Positions 1-11,555 of a stretch of 64,000 nt of DNA are shown here, piece after piece. The DNA lies in contig CAIIXF020000009.1 of the NCBI GenBank assembly GCA_903813345.2, positions 38,433,759 through 38,497,758 on the forward strand. Direction: 5' to 3'. This DNA is from Owenia fusiformis (taxonomy: Eukaryota; Annelida; Polychaeta; Sabellida; Oweniidae). The notes beneath the pieces were generated by a model, which worked only from the letters and a program-made list of their open reading frames with translations, made no database searches and had not been told where the DNA came from. The number at the start of each line of letters is the position of its first letter. Position 1 is the stretch's first letter. The translations under genes and the position numbers were made by a program.

Positions 1-567
1 CCATTTTATTTTTTCAAGCCAAATCATAATTTATTGGCTTTTAGAAAATAAAATGAAATTCTAAAATATATTTATTTGAATGTTTCTACAATAAGCTGAC
101 TCAACAAATTTTATTTTCATGTTGTTATCTGCGCTTTGCGAATTTTTCTCACTTTAGTTAATTAGCAGTACACTACACGATGTCTTCTTACAGATTTGTT
201 AATCTCAATCTATATGTTGCAACTCACCAGGAACAAACTGATGCCAAATTGTCAGAGACTAACATCACTATGAAAACACTGTCGCATAAATATTGGCTGA
301 ACTGAGCGCTGCTATAATTGTAAACATAGCCTTTGATGCAACCCTTTTAACCATATCCTTCAAAGTTTCGCTGTCAAATCAATACAACTTTGAAATGTTT
401 ATAGTAAATTTAAAAATTGCTGGTTTTGTATTTTACGTCTTATTTAATTCTTTCTCTAAGTCCATATAAGTGTATTTTGGAGGTTGTGTTGAGGTTGGGT
501 TGTGTTGAAGGCTGTTGCTGCTTTGCTTTGCTGCGTGCATTGAGAGTGTTTTGTGTGTGTTGTGTAG

Positions 568-3500
568 GGAGCCATGGGAGTACCAGGTCTGAAAGGTGAA
601 GAGGGTAAGACTGGAGGACCAGGAGCATCAGTAAGTACAACAAATACTAAATATTCTTTCAAAGAGGTTCACTGCATCTTCACTCTAAAAATTAGAGATG
701 ATTATTTGATCTATATTCATATTCCCAAATAAAGTCATGAAATGTGCATTTGAGATTGTTAAGATCCATCTATCAGAAATGTAAAATCATGTATTATTGG
801 TCAGAGGGTAGTGTGGCTTTGGCATCTGATGGCATTCGGATAAACAATCATTGAGTATCGATGATCAGAAAAATGATCCAGGGATACAAGAAAATACAGT
901 TATGGTAAAGTTTAATACCAACCCATACATTCAATTCAAGCACTATTTCAGTTCTTATAAAAGTATTGTGTACTGTTTCATTTCTTATAAAAATAGGCAT
1001 GAAAACAGATTTTGAAATATTTAATAGTTTAAAAGTAAATGAGGCATCACATAATGTGATTGAATACATTCATTAATCCAATGAATGTACGTCTACATTC
1101 ACTCAGCTTCCATCGGTCTTAACACTTGGAAGACCAGCAAGTGAAGATGATGAATTCATGGAAGAGTCTATTATTTCAGGGACCACCAGGGCCTCCTGGA
1201 CCTAAAGGGGAGATAGGTGTTGGTGAGAAGGGAGACAAGGGAGACACAGGGGTGCCAGGACCAAGGGTAAGCTGGAAATCTGATTCTTCATTCTTTATTT
1301 AAACTTTCCCTATGCTTCAAATGCTTATTTATCAAAACAGAAATTGCATTTTAATTTTATAATACTCCACAACAACTTGTTTCTATCGACATTATTGCAG
1401 AATGCTTAAAATTGTCCTATCCTAGAGCTGTAGTGTTAAGATGTTCTTGTAGATCCTATTTCTGCACCATAATATTCTTCTAAGATACCACCCTACTGCT
1501 GTATAATGCTTATAAATTAAAAAGTTCTTATTGTAAAGCTTTTAAAGTAAAGAATAATCTTATTGGTGAAGCACAATATAAGGCAATGCCTAAGCAATCA
1601 AATGCTTTCTGTCTATGTTATCTAGGGGCCAGAAGGTGCCAGTGGCAGTTCAGGATTACCGGTGGGTACAGCTTGCTTTCTTTCTTCTTACCACCTTAAA
1701 AATGTTATAACATATTCAATTATTATCCCATCGAACAAAATCTGAAGAGGATATAGTCCATCCGGCCATCCATTCTTGTGTTTAGGCATGGGCTTTCAAC
1801 TAGACTAGAAGGGTAGGCAACTTCCCATATTTCATACAAAAGCATTGGGTTCTAGTTGAAAGCCCATGGGTTTTCAAATTGGAGAATGTACACATTCCAA
1901 GAAAATCTTATTTTGTACTTTTTATGGATGATTTAAAGAAATAACTCAAAAATAAAAACATGATTATCTGCATACATGTTGATAATTTAATAAAAAATGG
2001 AATTCATTATAATTATGGCAATAAAGAAAGTGAACATTCTCCCACAAATTATGTTTATTGGAATGTGTTCTTGAATAATTACCCATAATGCAATACTCCA
2101 TGAGAAACTATTGAGACCTGTTATTCTTATTGGTCTTTTTGTTTACTTTTACATGAGATTGAACATATTTTATGCTTTAATCATATTGAAAATGGATTTT
2201 TATCCAAAATAATACTCAAACATATACATTTATAAAATACTTTTTGAAATGTCATTATCATAAAAAGGGAAACATGGCTTATTTTGAAGGTCTCATGTTT
2301 ATTACACAGAGTTGCATACCCTTCTAAAAAGCCCTTCTGAAAAACCCTTCTTGAAAGCCCATCCTAATTGAAAGCCCATGGTTTAGGCAATAACTCATAT
2401 ACTTGTTGACAGATTTGATTCAAAGTTTATAGGCTAATGCCTTATGGGTGTTGGACTGCTGCTCGAGATGGAATTTTCAATATGCCCTCTCAATTCGTAA
2501 TGGCCACCAATTTTCCTAAAAATGTAATCTTTGATACCAGTAACTCAAATACTAGTTGACAGATATATGCTGCTACCCAGGGACAAAGGAACTCAGTGGT
2601 TCAAATTTGTTTACTTTGTGATGTGTTTACATAAAAAAGTGTTCACATTGATGTTTAGATAGGACTGGAATTATGTCAGCCTGGAAGAAGTACAGGGTGA
2701 GCTAAAAAATGGTAACCCAAACAAATATTAATAACTCAGTCATCCAGTATGGGTTTTAAGTCGTATTAAATATATTTGAACCTTGTTTGATGTTCTTTCA
2801 TTTTATAAAGTTTCATTAGTCTTAATGTTCAAGATTTCATGGCATTTTACAAAACATGTTCCAAATGCCAAAACATACCAAAATCACCCAGAGGCGTAGC
2901 TAGCCCATTTTGCGAGTGTACGCCTGTATGATTTCCCGGTTTTATCAAAATTAACAAAACGATGGTTCCATAAAATAGGAAGATCCTGGGTGTTCAGAAG
3001 ATAGGGGACACTAAACACTCTTAATTCAATGAAGGAAATATGTATTGTTTGATCATTTTGACATAGCTTTTTAAAGGGATTGAATTAACAGATAATATTC
3101 GGGAAACAAAATACACAGATTCTATATAATCATGCCATCGGCGATCGAAGCCGTCTATCAAGGCGATTTTATTTTTTAGGCTACCTAAAACTGTATGTAT
3201 GAGGCTCATTGTTTTAAGCTTTTGTGGTCATTCTCCATGAAATATTATTATTTTTTCTGTGTTTGTTTTTATCTAGCTCACAAGATGATTAACAATAAAA
3301 GAACAGTTACACGACCGTCTCAACTCCATTTCGGATCTTAACAATCTGTACGTGATTCTATAGAATAAATTCTATCTTTCTGTTTTTTTGCATTTGCGAA
3401 CATGTCAATAACAGTATCAATGTTTATATCCTGTTCCCTATGGATATGTATCATGGCCAAGGAAGAAAGTCTTTCCTCGTTTATTGTGGAACGCAAGTAT

Positions 3501-6500
3501 TACTTAATGCGTTTCAAACTGCTCAAGCTTCGTTCAGCCACGCAAGTGGATACTGGCAATGTTAGCAGCTGGACCAAACACGTGTAGACATCGGGGTAAA
3601 CTACAATGTCAACTGAACTGAAATGAAATAAAATTCTCTAATTATCAGTAGCTAACTGATTCAAAACAAAGAAATAATCGAGAACTTTTTTATTTATTAA
3701 CACGAGTCTTCATAGATCTCCTATCGATTTCTATCTCTTGGTAAAATATTTATTTTTCATCACAATTAATCAGGTAAATTTTATTTTTCCTTAAAATTTG
3801 AGAGTTCGCCTGGGCGTACTTGGCGTACACTTAGCTACGCCACTGTCACCTAATATGAAACCCTGGCATTTTGCCTTACAAGCATCAGGGAGTTGAAACA
3901 AGAGATTGAAGGCAAATGAGAGCCATTACACAAGATATCTGTGAGCGTATAATCAGAAAACTTCTGATCCGTTCAAAATTTGTAAAATAGCCGGAAAATC
4001 TTGACCATTTGGAATAGACCAATAAAAATTAGGTGAATGACAGAACATTGAACAAGGTGCCAAATACGACTTAAAACCCATACTGGATGACTGAGTTATT
4101 AAGATTTGATTGGGTTACCTTTCTTTGGATCACCCTGTATGTTCTGACATGTTCACATAATGTTTTGTTCGTGACAGGATTGTTTCACATGTTTCATCAA
4201 TGGAGTTGTGTTTGTATTCTTTCACATGTTATGTCAATGGAGTTGTGTTTGTATTCTTTCACATGTTATGTCAATGGAGTTGTGTTTGTATTCTTTCACA
4301 TGTTATGTCAATGGAGTTGTTTTTGTATTCTTTCACATGTTATGTCAATGGAGTTGTTTTTGTATTCTTTCACATGTTATGTCAATGGAGTTGTGTTTGT
4401 ATTCTTTCACATGTTATGTCAATGGAGTTGTGTTTGTATTCTTTCACATGTTATGTCAATAGAGTTGTGTTTGTATTCTTTCACATGTTATGTCAATGGA
4501 GTTGTGTTTGTATTCTTTCACATGTTATGTCAATAGAGTTGTGTTTGTATTCTTTCACATGTTATGTCAATGGAGTTGTGTTTGTATTCTTTCACATGTT
4601 ATGTCAATAGAGTTGTGTTTGTATTCTTTCACATGTTATGTCAATGGAGTTGTGTTTGTATTCTTTCACATGTTATGTCAATGGAGTTGTGTTTGTATTC
4701 TTTCACATGTTATGTCAATAGAGTTGTGTTTGTATTCTTTCACATGTTATGTCAATGGAGTTGTGTTTGTATTCTTTCACATGTTATGTCAATAGAGTTG
4801 TGTTTGTATTCTTTCACATGTTATGTCAATGGAGTTGTGTTTGTATTCTTTCACATGTTATGTCAATGGAGTTGTGTTTGTATTCTTTCACATGTTATGT
4901 CAATGGAGTTGTGTTTGTATTCTTTCACATGTTATGTCAATGGAGTTGTGTTTGTATTCTTTCACATGTTTTGTCAATGGAGTTGTGTTTGTATTCTTTC
5001 ACATGTTATGTCAATGGAGTTGTGTTTGTATTCTTTCACATGTTATGTCAATGGAGTTGTGTTTGTATTCTTTCACATGTTATGTCAATGGAGTTGTGTT
5101 TGTATTCTTTCACATGTTACATCAATGGAGTTGTGTTTGTATTCTTTCAGGGTCCCAGAGGGAAGAGGGGCAAGAAGGGGGTGAAAGGAACAAAAGGAAC
5201 ACAGGTATATTATAATATTATAGTGGGATAATTATTATAACTTTCACATATTATTCAAGATGCCAAAATGGTACATTGATTAATTTCTTTACCAGCATAA
5301 TGTTAAATTCAAACATAAGTGCAGTAGGCATACAGAGGTGGAAAGAAGTGGAGTTTTTCACCAATTGAATAAAACTTTGTGTTTACAGTAGTATCAGTTC
5401 AAACTGATGTGAGCTATTGTATGCCTATGTCATACTTGATGATCACTTGATTCTATTTATGAAAGGTTTAGGTAATATCATACAACAAACAAACAAATTG
5501 ATTACACTTTACAATTCAACCAATTCGTGTACAGCATCCAGATTCCAGATATTCACATTTTTCTATCGTAAAGTAGTTGCCTCTTTCTCTTGGTTGCACA
5601 TATAGATTGTTGATTTTAGGGCATTCCGGGTCTAGATGCACCATGTCCCGTAGGAAGTGATGGTCTTCCACTACCGGGTTGTGGGTGGAGACCCCAGAGG
5701 AAGGTAGTCTGATGACTCAATTATTGCCTGTTAGCATGGCAACCCAATATGCCCTGTTGGCATGGCAAGCACAAGAACCATAGAAGTGTTGGCATAGCAA
5801 CCATTAGTATTATAATGTGTTTGCATGACAACCACAAGCAGCATTGGCATGGCAACCATTGATGCTGACATGGCAACAATGAATCTAGAGATTGTACTAG
5901 TACAGTTTTCCCGTAATCACTGGCTAATAATGAAATGGCAACCTCATTATTAAAATCTCATTGGCATGATAGCAGTATCCTGACATTTTATATAGTTGTC
6001 CTGTTTTTTCAAATTTTTATGTTGCATGAATATTCCCAGATAATCATTCTTGCTTTAATCTTCAGTTAGTACAAGTCACAGAACAGTGAAGCATTTCTAA
6101 CAGTGTATGATTGACAAATATAAAAATTTGTCACTAAAACTTAGAATGATGAAATCATCGTGGATACCACTTTCTTTCCCATAGTTGCACCTTAAAATCT
6201 TTTGTAGGCCCAGCATGAGTTTTTCTTCTATATGAAGAAACCTTACCTCATTTGATTTTGCATGCTTGTAATATTTCAGCCTTTTTCAGTGAGAGCCCAC
6301 ATGGGGTTTGTTAATATACTGACTTACAGAAATAGACTGGAAACTCCTCTCAATTGCATGGTTTCATTCTACAAAAACAGCGATACCATTTCGTAGATTC
6401 CAAAACAACATAAGTAGATAAGGGGACAAATGATACCATTGGATCATTTAGGCTTAAAATCTCTATATTTATCAAAACTTTTTGTAAAGCCTTGAGTTTA

Positions 6501-7425
6501 CCACATACTGGCCATATTTGAAATACTATTTTGAAAATAATAGTTTGACATACTGTTAACATACCAATTTGAGATTAAAATATTCAAAAAATCACAAGCA
6601 ATCTTATTTACACAACATAAAAGGCAGAATTACATGTCAGTTGGTATCATTTATAAAATGATTTCTGCTTTTGAATTGACAAAATATGTTCTGAGCAATA
6701 AGATAGGGTGAGTTCCCAGTTCATTTATGTAAACCCATGGTTGATTCACATGAACATGATACTATGCAGAGTGTGTTCCAGATTCTTCTTAACTGTACTT
6801 ATATTTTAGTTTATCTTATAAAGATGGCGCTAAAAGAGACGAGGGATCTCTATATAATCTAACTTACTTGGGATTGATGCAATTACTAATGTTTTCTAAG
6901 TTTGATAGATGTCACCAATCATCACCTATTAGCACACACCAAACTTAATTGTCCTCAGCAGCATTGTTAGATAATTCAGTGGCATAGCAAAGCATGAGGC
7001 CAAAACTTATTTATGATAAAAGAAATTCACTCACACTTGAATGAAGTTCATTGGAGGGATTTTCTTTTCTTTTTTGACCTCACTTGGCTTGCCTACTTCA
7101 AGATGTTTGCTATGGCACTGGATATATATCAGAAAAGCAGCTGATTTCTCTTCACCTAATTCTTTATATTTTGTTGATGTTTGTTTTGAGTTTATGACAC
7201 GGATGTAGTTAACTAAAGTGGTGAATTTTACTTTTTTATTGATTTGCATGTAAGACCTAATTTGTTTGTTCCTAGGGAGCCCCTGGACTGGATGCTCCAT
7301 GTCCCATTGGTCCAAATGGTTTGCCTATCCCTGAATGTGGGGTCGCCAGTTATATTCCAAAATCTTGCCTCGACAACCAGGGCAATATAATCCCAGGATG
7401 CATGGGACACAATCAAATACCATAA
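568..7425 (+). CDS. Collagen gene, 3' part (six exons; 5' part lies before the window)
   Basis: Exons read from the sequence: 568-630, 1180-1266, 1626-1661, 5151-5204, 5620-5703 (or to a stop at 5712) and 7276-7425. All are flanked by AG/GT, all begin with a Gly codon and all are in phase 0, as in most collagen triple-helix exons. The lengths 63, 36 and 54 are multiples of nine. The 87-bp exon carries one short interruption where Gly-X replaces Gly-X-Y. The translation is continuous Gly-X-Y (for example [11 protein letters not shown] and [18 protein letters not shown]) ending in a Cys-containing non-helical tail. The product should be a secreted extracellular-matrix collagen chain. The GLDAPCP...GLPLPGC tail looks like the short C-terminal tails of non-fibrillar or FACIT-type collagens from memory, but there is no fibrillar C-propeptide, and I cannot assign a type. 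Intron 1662-5150 holds nested transposons and a minisatellite that ends at the acceptor of exon 5151-5204. Confidence 0.9.
1722..2612 (+). repeat. Interspersed repeat (ATCCCAYCGRAC end), split by a MITE
   Basis: 1722-1786 and 2381-2612 together match the first part of the larger element at 13182-14483: the ATCCCATCGAAC end, the TCCRTCC stretch, then the ATAACTC...GGTTCAAAT blocks. The copy is interrupted by an insertion at 1787-2380. It lies in the long collagen intron. Confidence 0.7.
1787..2380. mobile_element. TIR element (MITE-like), nested
   Basis: The ends are CATGGGCTTTCAACTAG and its near-complement CTAATTGAAAGCCCATG, flanked by a direct GTTTAGG (1780-1786 and 2381-2387; 8 bp if the next C is counted). 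It sits inside another repeat whose uninterrupted form exists at 13.2 kb, which confirms a clean insertion. Internally the end motif recurs near 1850-1870, so 1787-1868 forms a smaller hairpin of its own. The 7-8 bp duplication would fit a hAT-type element, but no coding remnant is seen. Confidence 0.7.
2889..3845 (-). mobile_element. hAT-type DNA transposon remnant, nested
   Basis: The ends are CAGAGGCGTAGCTAG and CTTAGCTACGCCACTG, the hAT-style CAGNGGCGTAGC terminus. The direct repeat TCACC (2884-2888 and 3846-3850) touches both ends. This is shorter than the 8 bp usual for hAT, so the duplication has decayed or the ends are slightly different. It sits inside the mariner-type element at 2693-4137. 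A transposase C-terminus survives on the minus strand. Confidence 0.7.
3388..3565 (-). pseudogene. hAT transposase C-terminal dimerisation domain, relic
   Basis: The minus strand from 3565 reads [21 protein letters not shown], stop, [27 protein letters not shown]. This is the conserved hAT C-terminal dimerisation block (CVAERSFS.LKRIK.YLRSTM...RLS.LALLHIHR) of the BED/Tip100-like transposases. An in-frame TAA (complement of 3505-3507) and the lack of the rest of the protein show that it is dead. Confidence 0.75.
4185..5150 (+). repeat. 37-bp minisatellite abutting a collagen splice acceptor
   Basis: About 26 copies of a 37-bp unit containing TGTATTCTTTCACATGTTA and TCAATGGAGTTG. The units are nearly identical; a G/A variant (CAATGGAG or CAATAGAG) alternates in the middle of the array, indicating higher-order amplification. 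The last unit is cut at TGTATTCTTTCAG, which is the acceptor of the exon at 5151; internal units have CAC in place of CAG. Because 37 is not a multiple of 3, long open frames appear by chance in all three frames and are not genes. Confidence 0.95.
5620..5712 (+). CDS. Collagen C-terminal module exon, copy 1
   Basis: The exon opens after a TTTTAG acceptor and encodes [20 protein letters not shown], then CGWRPQRK. It can be read two ways. It may splice out at AAG|GTAGTC (end 5703), a weak donor without G at +5, and continue in phase 0 into 7276-7425. Or it may read two more codons (VV) to TGA at 5710-5712 and be a terminal exon. No AATAAA lies between 5713 and 7275, only ATTAAA variants, which slightly favours splicing on. 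Its first 22 residues align without gaps with the next exon, so the two arose by exon duplication. Confidence 0.8.
   Translation, partial: GIPGLDAPCPVGSDGLPLPGCGWRPQRKVV
5713..5960 (+). repeat. Degenerate TTGGCATGGCAACC repeat cluster (X-box-like)
   Basis: About eight imperfect copies of a TTGGCATGGCAACCA motif lie within 250 bp after the exon at 5620. The best are GTTAGCATGGCAAC (5730-5743) and GTTGGCATGGCAAG (5756-5769). These differ by two or three bases from the palindromic RFX X-box GTTGCCATGGCAAC. The cluster may be a decayed short repeat rather than a regulatory array. The rest of the intron to 7275 shows no other structure. Confidence 0.45.
7276..7425 (+). CDS. Collagen C-terminal module exon, copy 2 (terminal exon)
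   Basis: After a TTCCTAG acceptor the exon encodes [20 protein letters not shown], then a Cys, and a longer tail (about 28 residues, two more Cys, ending HNQIP) to TAA at 7423-7425. It is paralogous to 5620-5703: GLDAPCP, GLP and the module-ending Cys are shared. It is a normal last exon; the first AATAAA downstream is at 7959-7964. It follows the exon at 5620 either in one transcript, giving a tandem repeat of the module, or as an alternative end. Confidence 0.85.
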   Translation, partial: GAPGLDAPCPIGPNGLPIPECGVASYIPKSCLDNQGNIIPGCMGHNQIP

Positions 7426-10400
7426 CAACAACAAATTAGTGATTTGCGACACTTTGTGCATGTACACGTAAGGCATGATAGTTTACGCATTGATTTTCTG
7501 TGATTATGTTCTTTCTTCATTCTTCACATCATTACACATTTTTAGACCTGTCAAACATTTTAATTAAAGGTATGCTCAGGTAAAATGTAATGCAATTGAC
7601 TCTTCCCTATAATATTGCTACTAAATGGTGAATTTTTCTTAAAATTATTTAAAATAATCCCATTGATATTTCAAAATTCTAAAATCGGGAAAAGGTTGCC
7701 TTATTTAGTAGGTTTGCAAAAACACATTTTACTCCAAAAAGGTTACCTGAACATACCTTTATCCTTTGTTTTAAAGTAGCAAATTGCTACACAGTCTGGG
7801 AGTAATTGATTGATTGATCGATTGATTGATTGTCTACCCCCTCCCCTTCATACAATACTGAATTAATCATTAATTAATTTTTTTATTACAAAGTGACATC
7901 TATAATTTTATAATTAAACTCTGGATATTTTATCCATCATTTCTTCCATCATTGTAACAATAAATCATTTCACCTTGTATGCTTCATTTTTCAGAAGTAA
8001 ACTCCAGCAACAGTAACTATAGCAACAATTAGATGTACATATTCTTGTATCAGAGAAAGCTGTAATATAAGAGAGAACACAGATGAATAAAGAATATGAA
8101 GATTATAATAGTGAATGAGACTACACAGATAAATAAAAACATACAAATAACATTTTGCCCAAAAAGATATACTTATTGTGAAGAAATAATTTGAAAAATA
8201 GTGTCGCTCAAAAGAGAGACTTGAGAGAGACATGTGGTACTGGAGGCAAAGAAATATGAAAGTCTTGAAATGGAGACAATACAGATGAATAAAAAGTCTG
8301 AAAATTAAAAGTATCTAACCAAAATTGAAGAGTTTGGTTAATTATGCAAATGAGGAAATGCAATATAGAAACGATGTAAACTGCATGTACACTTATCACC
8401 AAATATGGGCATATCAGTTTTTTTAAATTAACTGCCAAAAACTCGAGATATATTCAACTTAACATTTTGTTAGGTGACACTTGTTTGTGATCTTGTGTTT
8501 TTAATCTTTTATGATTTGATGTTTGCAGAAAAAGTTAACATCAAATCATGGTAGTAATCGGAGAGAAATATGTCTGTTTTCGAAATGTAAGCCAATTTAA
8601 AACATTATTGTTAAGTTGTTTATTGCATTATTGTGTTGTTGGCAGAAAATATAAGAGATAAATTATAGTTGCATTAGAAAAACATGTTCACTATCTTGAA
8701 AAACAGGGCCACTCTGACATTATAATGTAAATTATTAGAGGCAAAGGGTTCTTGAACTTTATGTAGAACAGATCATCTTTACCACATAATTGCACATTTG
8801 CATGTAGATTTACATCAACAAATTGTAAATATTATGAGATTATGTACATATTCTTTATGTACAATATATGTAGATTATTAGATCAATGTACAAATGCTTT
8901 CAAAGGGTGGTCAGAATTGTTTATGTTTTAAGTATTTTTATCATGAGGTCTCTGGTGCCCTTCACCCCTCTGTTTTTTCCCTATTGGGAGGGGGAGGGTG
9001 GTGTAGGGGGTGACACAGATTTGATGCTGGACTAGCTTCTGTACATACTGCAGCAATATACATACAGTACATATTATTTTAAAGTAAACAATTTTTAGGA
9101 TATTTATATCCAATTTTTAAAGCTTTGTATATGTATTTCTTGCAAAATATCAACCCACTTTTAGTACATATACATATTGTTTTCAGTCCTTTTATTCAGG
9201 ACAGATAGCTTCATAATGTATTGTTGTTGTTCAAAAAGTGAAAAAAATATGTTTACTATTGAGAATAGATGCTGTTTACGTGGAGTTTTGCAGTGAACAA
9301 CTAGACAGATCCTGATATCAACTGACATCCAGCATATTGTATTACAAGGACTAAGCAAATATTCTTAACAATACCTTAAATCAACTGTCATTAATGTTTA
9401 CCTATATGAGGGTTTAAGTCCAAGGACAATTAAATTTCTGCCTCTGTGGGGTAACCTTAGAAATTGGTTTAATTTGGGTGAATCGTTTTTTAAGTCTAAT
9501 GTCTAGTTATTAAGTTGAGTTCAAGGGAAACAAGACAATAGCATATATCACAGTTTAACTTATGTTTAAAAGGAGATGAACATGATACCTTTGTCTGGCA
9601 CCTCCCCCCACCACACTATATATCTCGTCTGTGTTAGAGAGAGGTGGTCTGAGTAACTTGAGGCAACATTTACAAAAATCAAGCATTATAATATGGAATA
9701 AATACATTCATATTTTAGATATTTTTCCATACAATATTCCACTGGAGTCCCTTGCTTTTGTGGTTTTAAGGTTTATAGCGCACAAAAAGTGAGTCTACTA
9801 TAGTCTGTGTTTGATATCCCCGACAGATTGACTACATACAGTAAAACTTGTTTTATGTGAACACTTCTCAAGACCATCTAAGTGTTAACTTTTTCACAAA
9901 AGGGTCTGAAAACATGATTGAGACATTTGATCAAAAATGTTCTCATATTTCATGGTGTCCAGTTACCGAGAGGAGAACACATATATAAGTTTAGCTGTTC
10001 TTGTAAATTAATGATGAATCCATGATTATTTTAGAATTTATTTTAAAAATTAATTCTTGAATTTCTTGTGTCCTGGGAGTGTGGGTGTGTTCAAGCATTG
10101 GAGGTGTGTCGCGATATCATGAAGGGAATAATCCAAGATTATTTGCACATAACTGAGTTTGTATTTGCTTTTGGCTGAACCGATATATGCAATGTAAGCA
10201 TGTATGGTTGCACAAGAATTATCTCAATGGTTCATCTAAACATACATTAATGCTTGGCTTGTTGGCTGTGTATATATTTGTAAAACTACAATGTAACGTA
10301 AAATATGTATTTCTGCTATCAACTTTTGTCCTGCTCATTTTGGAATAATTGATATTTCGAAAAACATGTTTTATGCTATGTTATTTTATTTACCATTTTT

Positions 10401-10976
10401 ACAGGATATGACTATGCCTAAATGTCATAATGTACTATTAAATGCAAATGCATAGTTAGTATTTTATGAATAGTAGAATCACCTAGACATCCAGCTGACA
10501 CCTTAATATCTAGCTGATGAAATAAAAATCATGTTTTATTGGTTTGTTTTTGTAAACAGAGATGTATTGATGACTTTTCTGTGTTAAAAGCACATTCAGG
10601 ACCAGACATTTATAGACCTTGGGAAAAATAGTCATTGTTCTCATGCCTGTTTAACAAATTTTGAAGAAATATCTTATTTTCTAATATGTTTGTACAATTT
10701 AAAAGTGCTAGCTTCATGCTTATTTACTTTATTCCTTGCTGATTTTTCCCTTTGCTACTTAACTTAATTTTAGAGTTGAAGATGTGACTGGTATGACAAC
10801 AGTCTGTGTCAAGTCAACTCAATGTAGCAAATAGATGTAAGATATTTTTAAAGAAAATGCATTATTAGCCATTTCTTCAAATGACCAATAAAAATATACA
10901 CTGTACAGTGAACATGTATTGAATATGGGCACCAATATTAAGTGAAGCATTTGACATTTACACACTTTAAGGGACA
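7426..10976. other. Collagen 3' flank, no gene seen
   Basis: AT-rich sequence with a short ATTG run near 7803-7831 and a G-rich stretch near 8985-9010. Reading frames are short and lack family features. Nothing else is supportable. Confidence 0.6.
7959..7964 (+). terminator. Candidate polyadenylation signal of the collagen gene
   Basis: This is the first AATAAA downstream of the TAA at 7425, which would give a 3' UTR of about 550 nt. Later AATAAA motifs exist, so the actual site is unproven. Confidence 0.35.
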
Positions 10977-11555
10977 TTGTAATGAAATGGCTATTGATTA
11001 CTTAAAGGATGAACACTGTAATGAAATGACTATTGATAACTTAAAGGAATACTGTAATGAAATGGCTATTGATTACTTAAAGGAATACTGTACTAAAATG
11101 GCTATTGATTACTTAAATGAATACTGTAATAATATGGCTATTGATTACTTAAAGGAATACTGTAATAAAATGGCTATTGATTACTTAAAGGAATACTGTA
11201 ATCAAATGGCTATTGATTACTTAAAGGAATATTGTAATCAAATGGCTATTGATTACTTAAAGGAATATTGTTGTAATGAAATGGCTATTGATTACTAAAA
11301 GGAATACTGTAATGAAATGGCTATTGATTACTTAAAGGAATACTGTAATGAAATGGCTATTGATTACTTAAAGGAATACTGTAATGAAATGGCTATTGAT
11401 TACTTAAAGGAATACTGTAATGAAATGGCTATTGATTACTTAAAGGAATACTGTAATGAAATGGCTATTGATTACTTAAAGGAATACTGTAATGAAATGG
11501 CTATTGATTACTTAAAGGAATACTGTAATGAAATGGCTATTGATGATGAATGTAA
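10977..11555 (+). repeat. 36-bp minisatellite (about 16 units)
   Basis: The unit is CTGTAATGAAATGGCTATTG followed by ATTACTTAAAGGAATA. The 36-bp period is a multiple of 3, so one frame stays open as a 12-residue repeat (CNEMAIDYLKEY) over two stretches, 10942-11298 and 11317-11559, separated by a stop made by a variant unit. The first units vary, the last seven are identical. There is no conserved domain and no splice context, so it is treated as non-coding. Confidence 0.9.

Larger units (their letters stand above)
2693..4137. mobile_element. Tc1/mariner-type TIR element, interrupted
   Basis: The ends are CAGGGTGAGC... and its inverted partner ...GATCACCCTG, each bordered by TA (2691-2692 and 4138-4139), the Tc1/mariner target duplication. 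The inverted similarity runs inward for well over 100 bp, including shared TAACTCAGTCATCCAGTATG. No transposase remnant is visible in its own sequence; the centre is occupied by a second transposon (2889-3845). A related single end lies at 35406, and elements with the same CAGGGTG end lie at 51038-51424. Confidence 0.75.

Noticed and set aside
1-567. Additional collagen exon at the window start
   Set aside because: No Gly-X-Y frame between AG and GT was found before 568.
4087-5231. Several open frames of 84-206 codons with repeated [17 protein letters not shown]-like peptides
   Set aside because: They are the three frames of the 37-bp minisatellite, which happens to lack stops; the true exon (5151-5204) uses one frame, read as Gly-X-Y.
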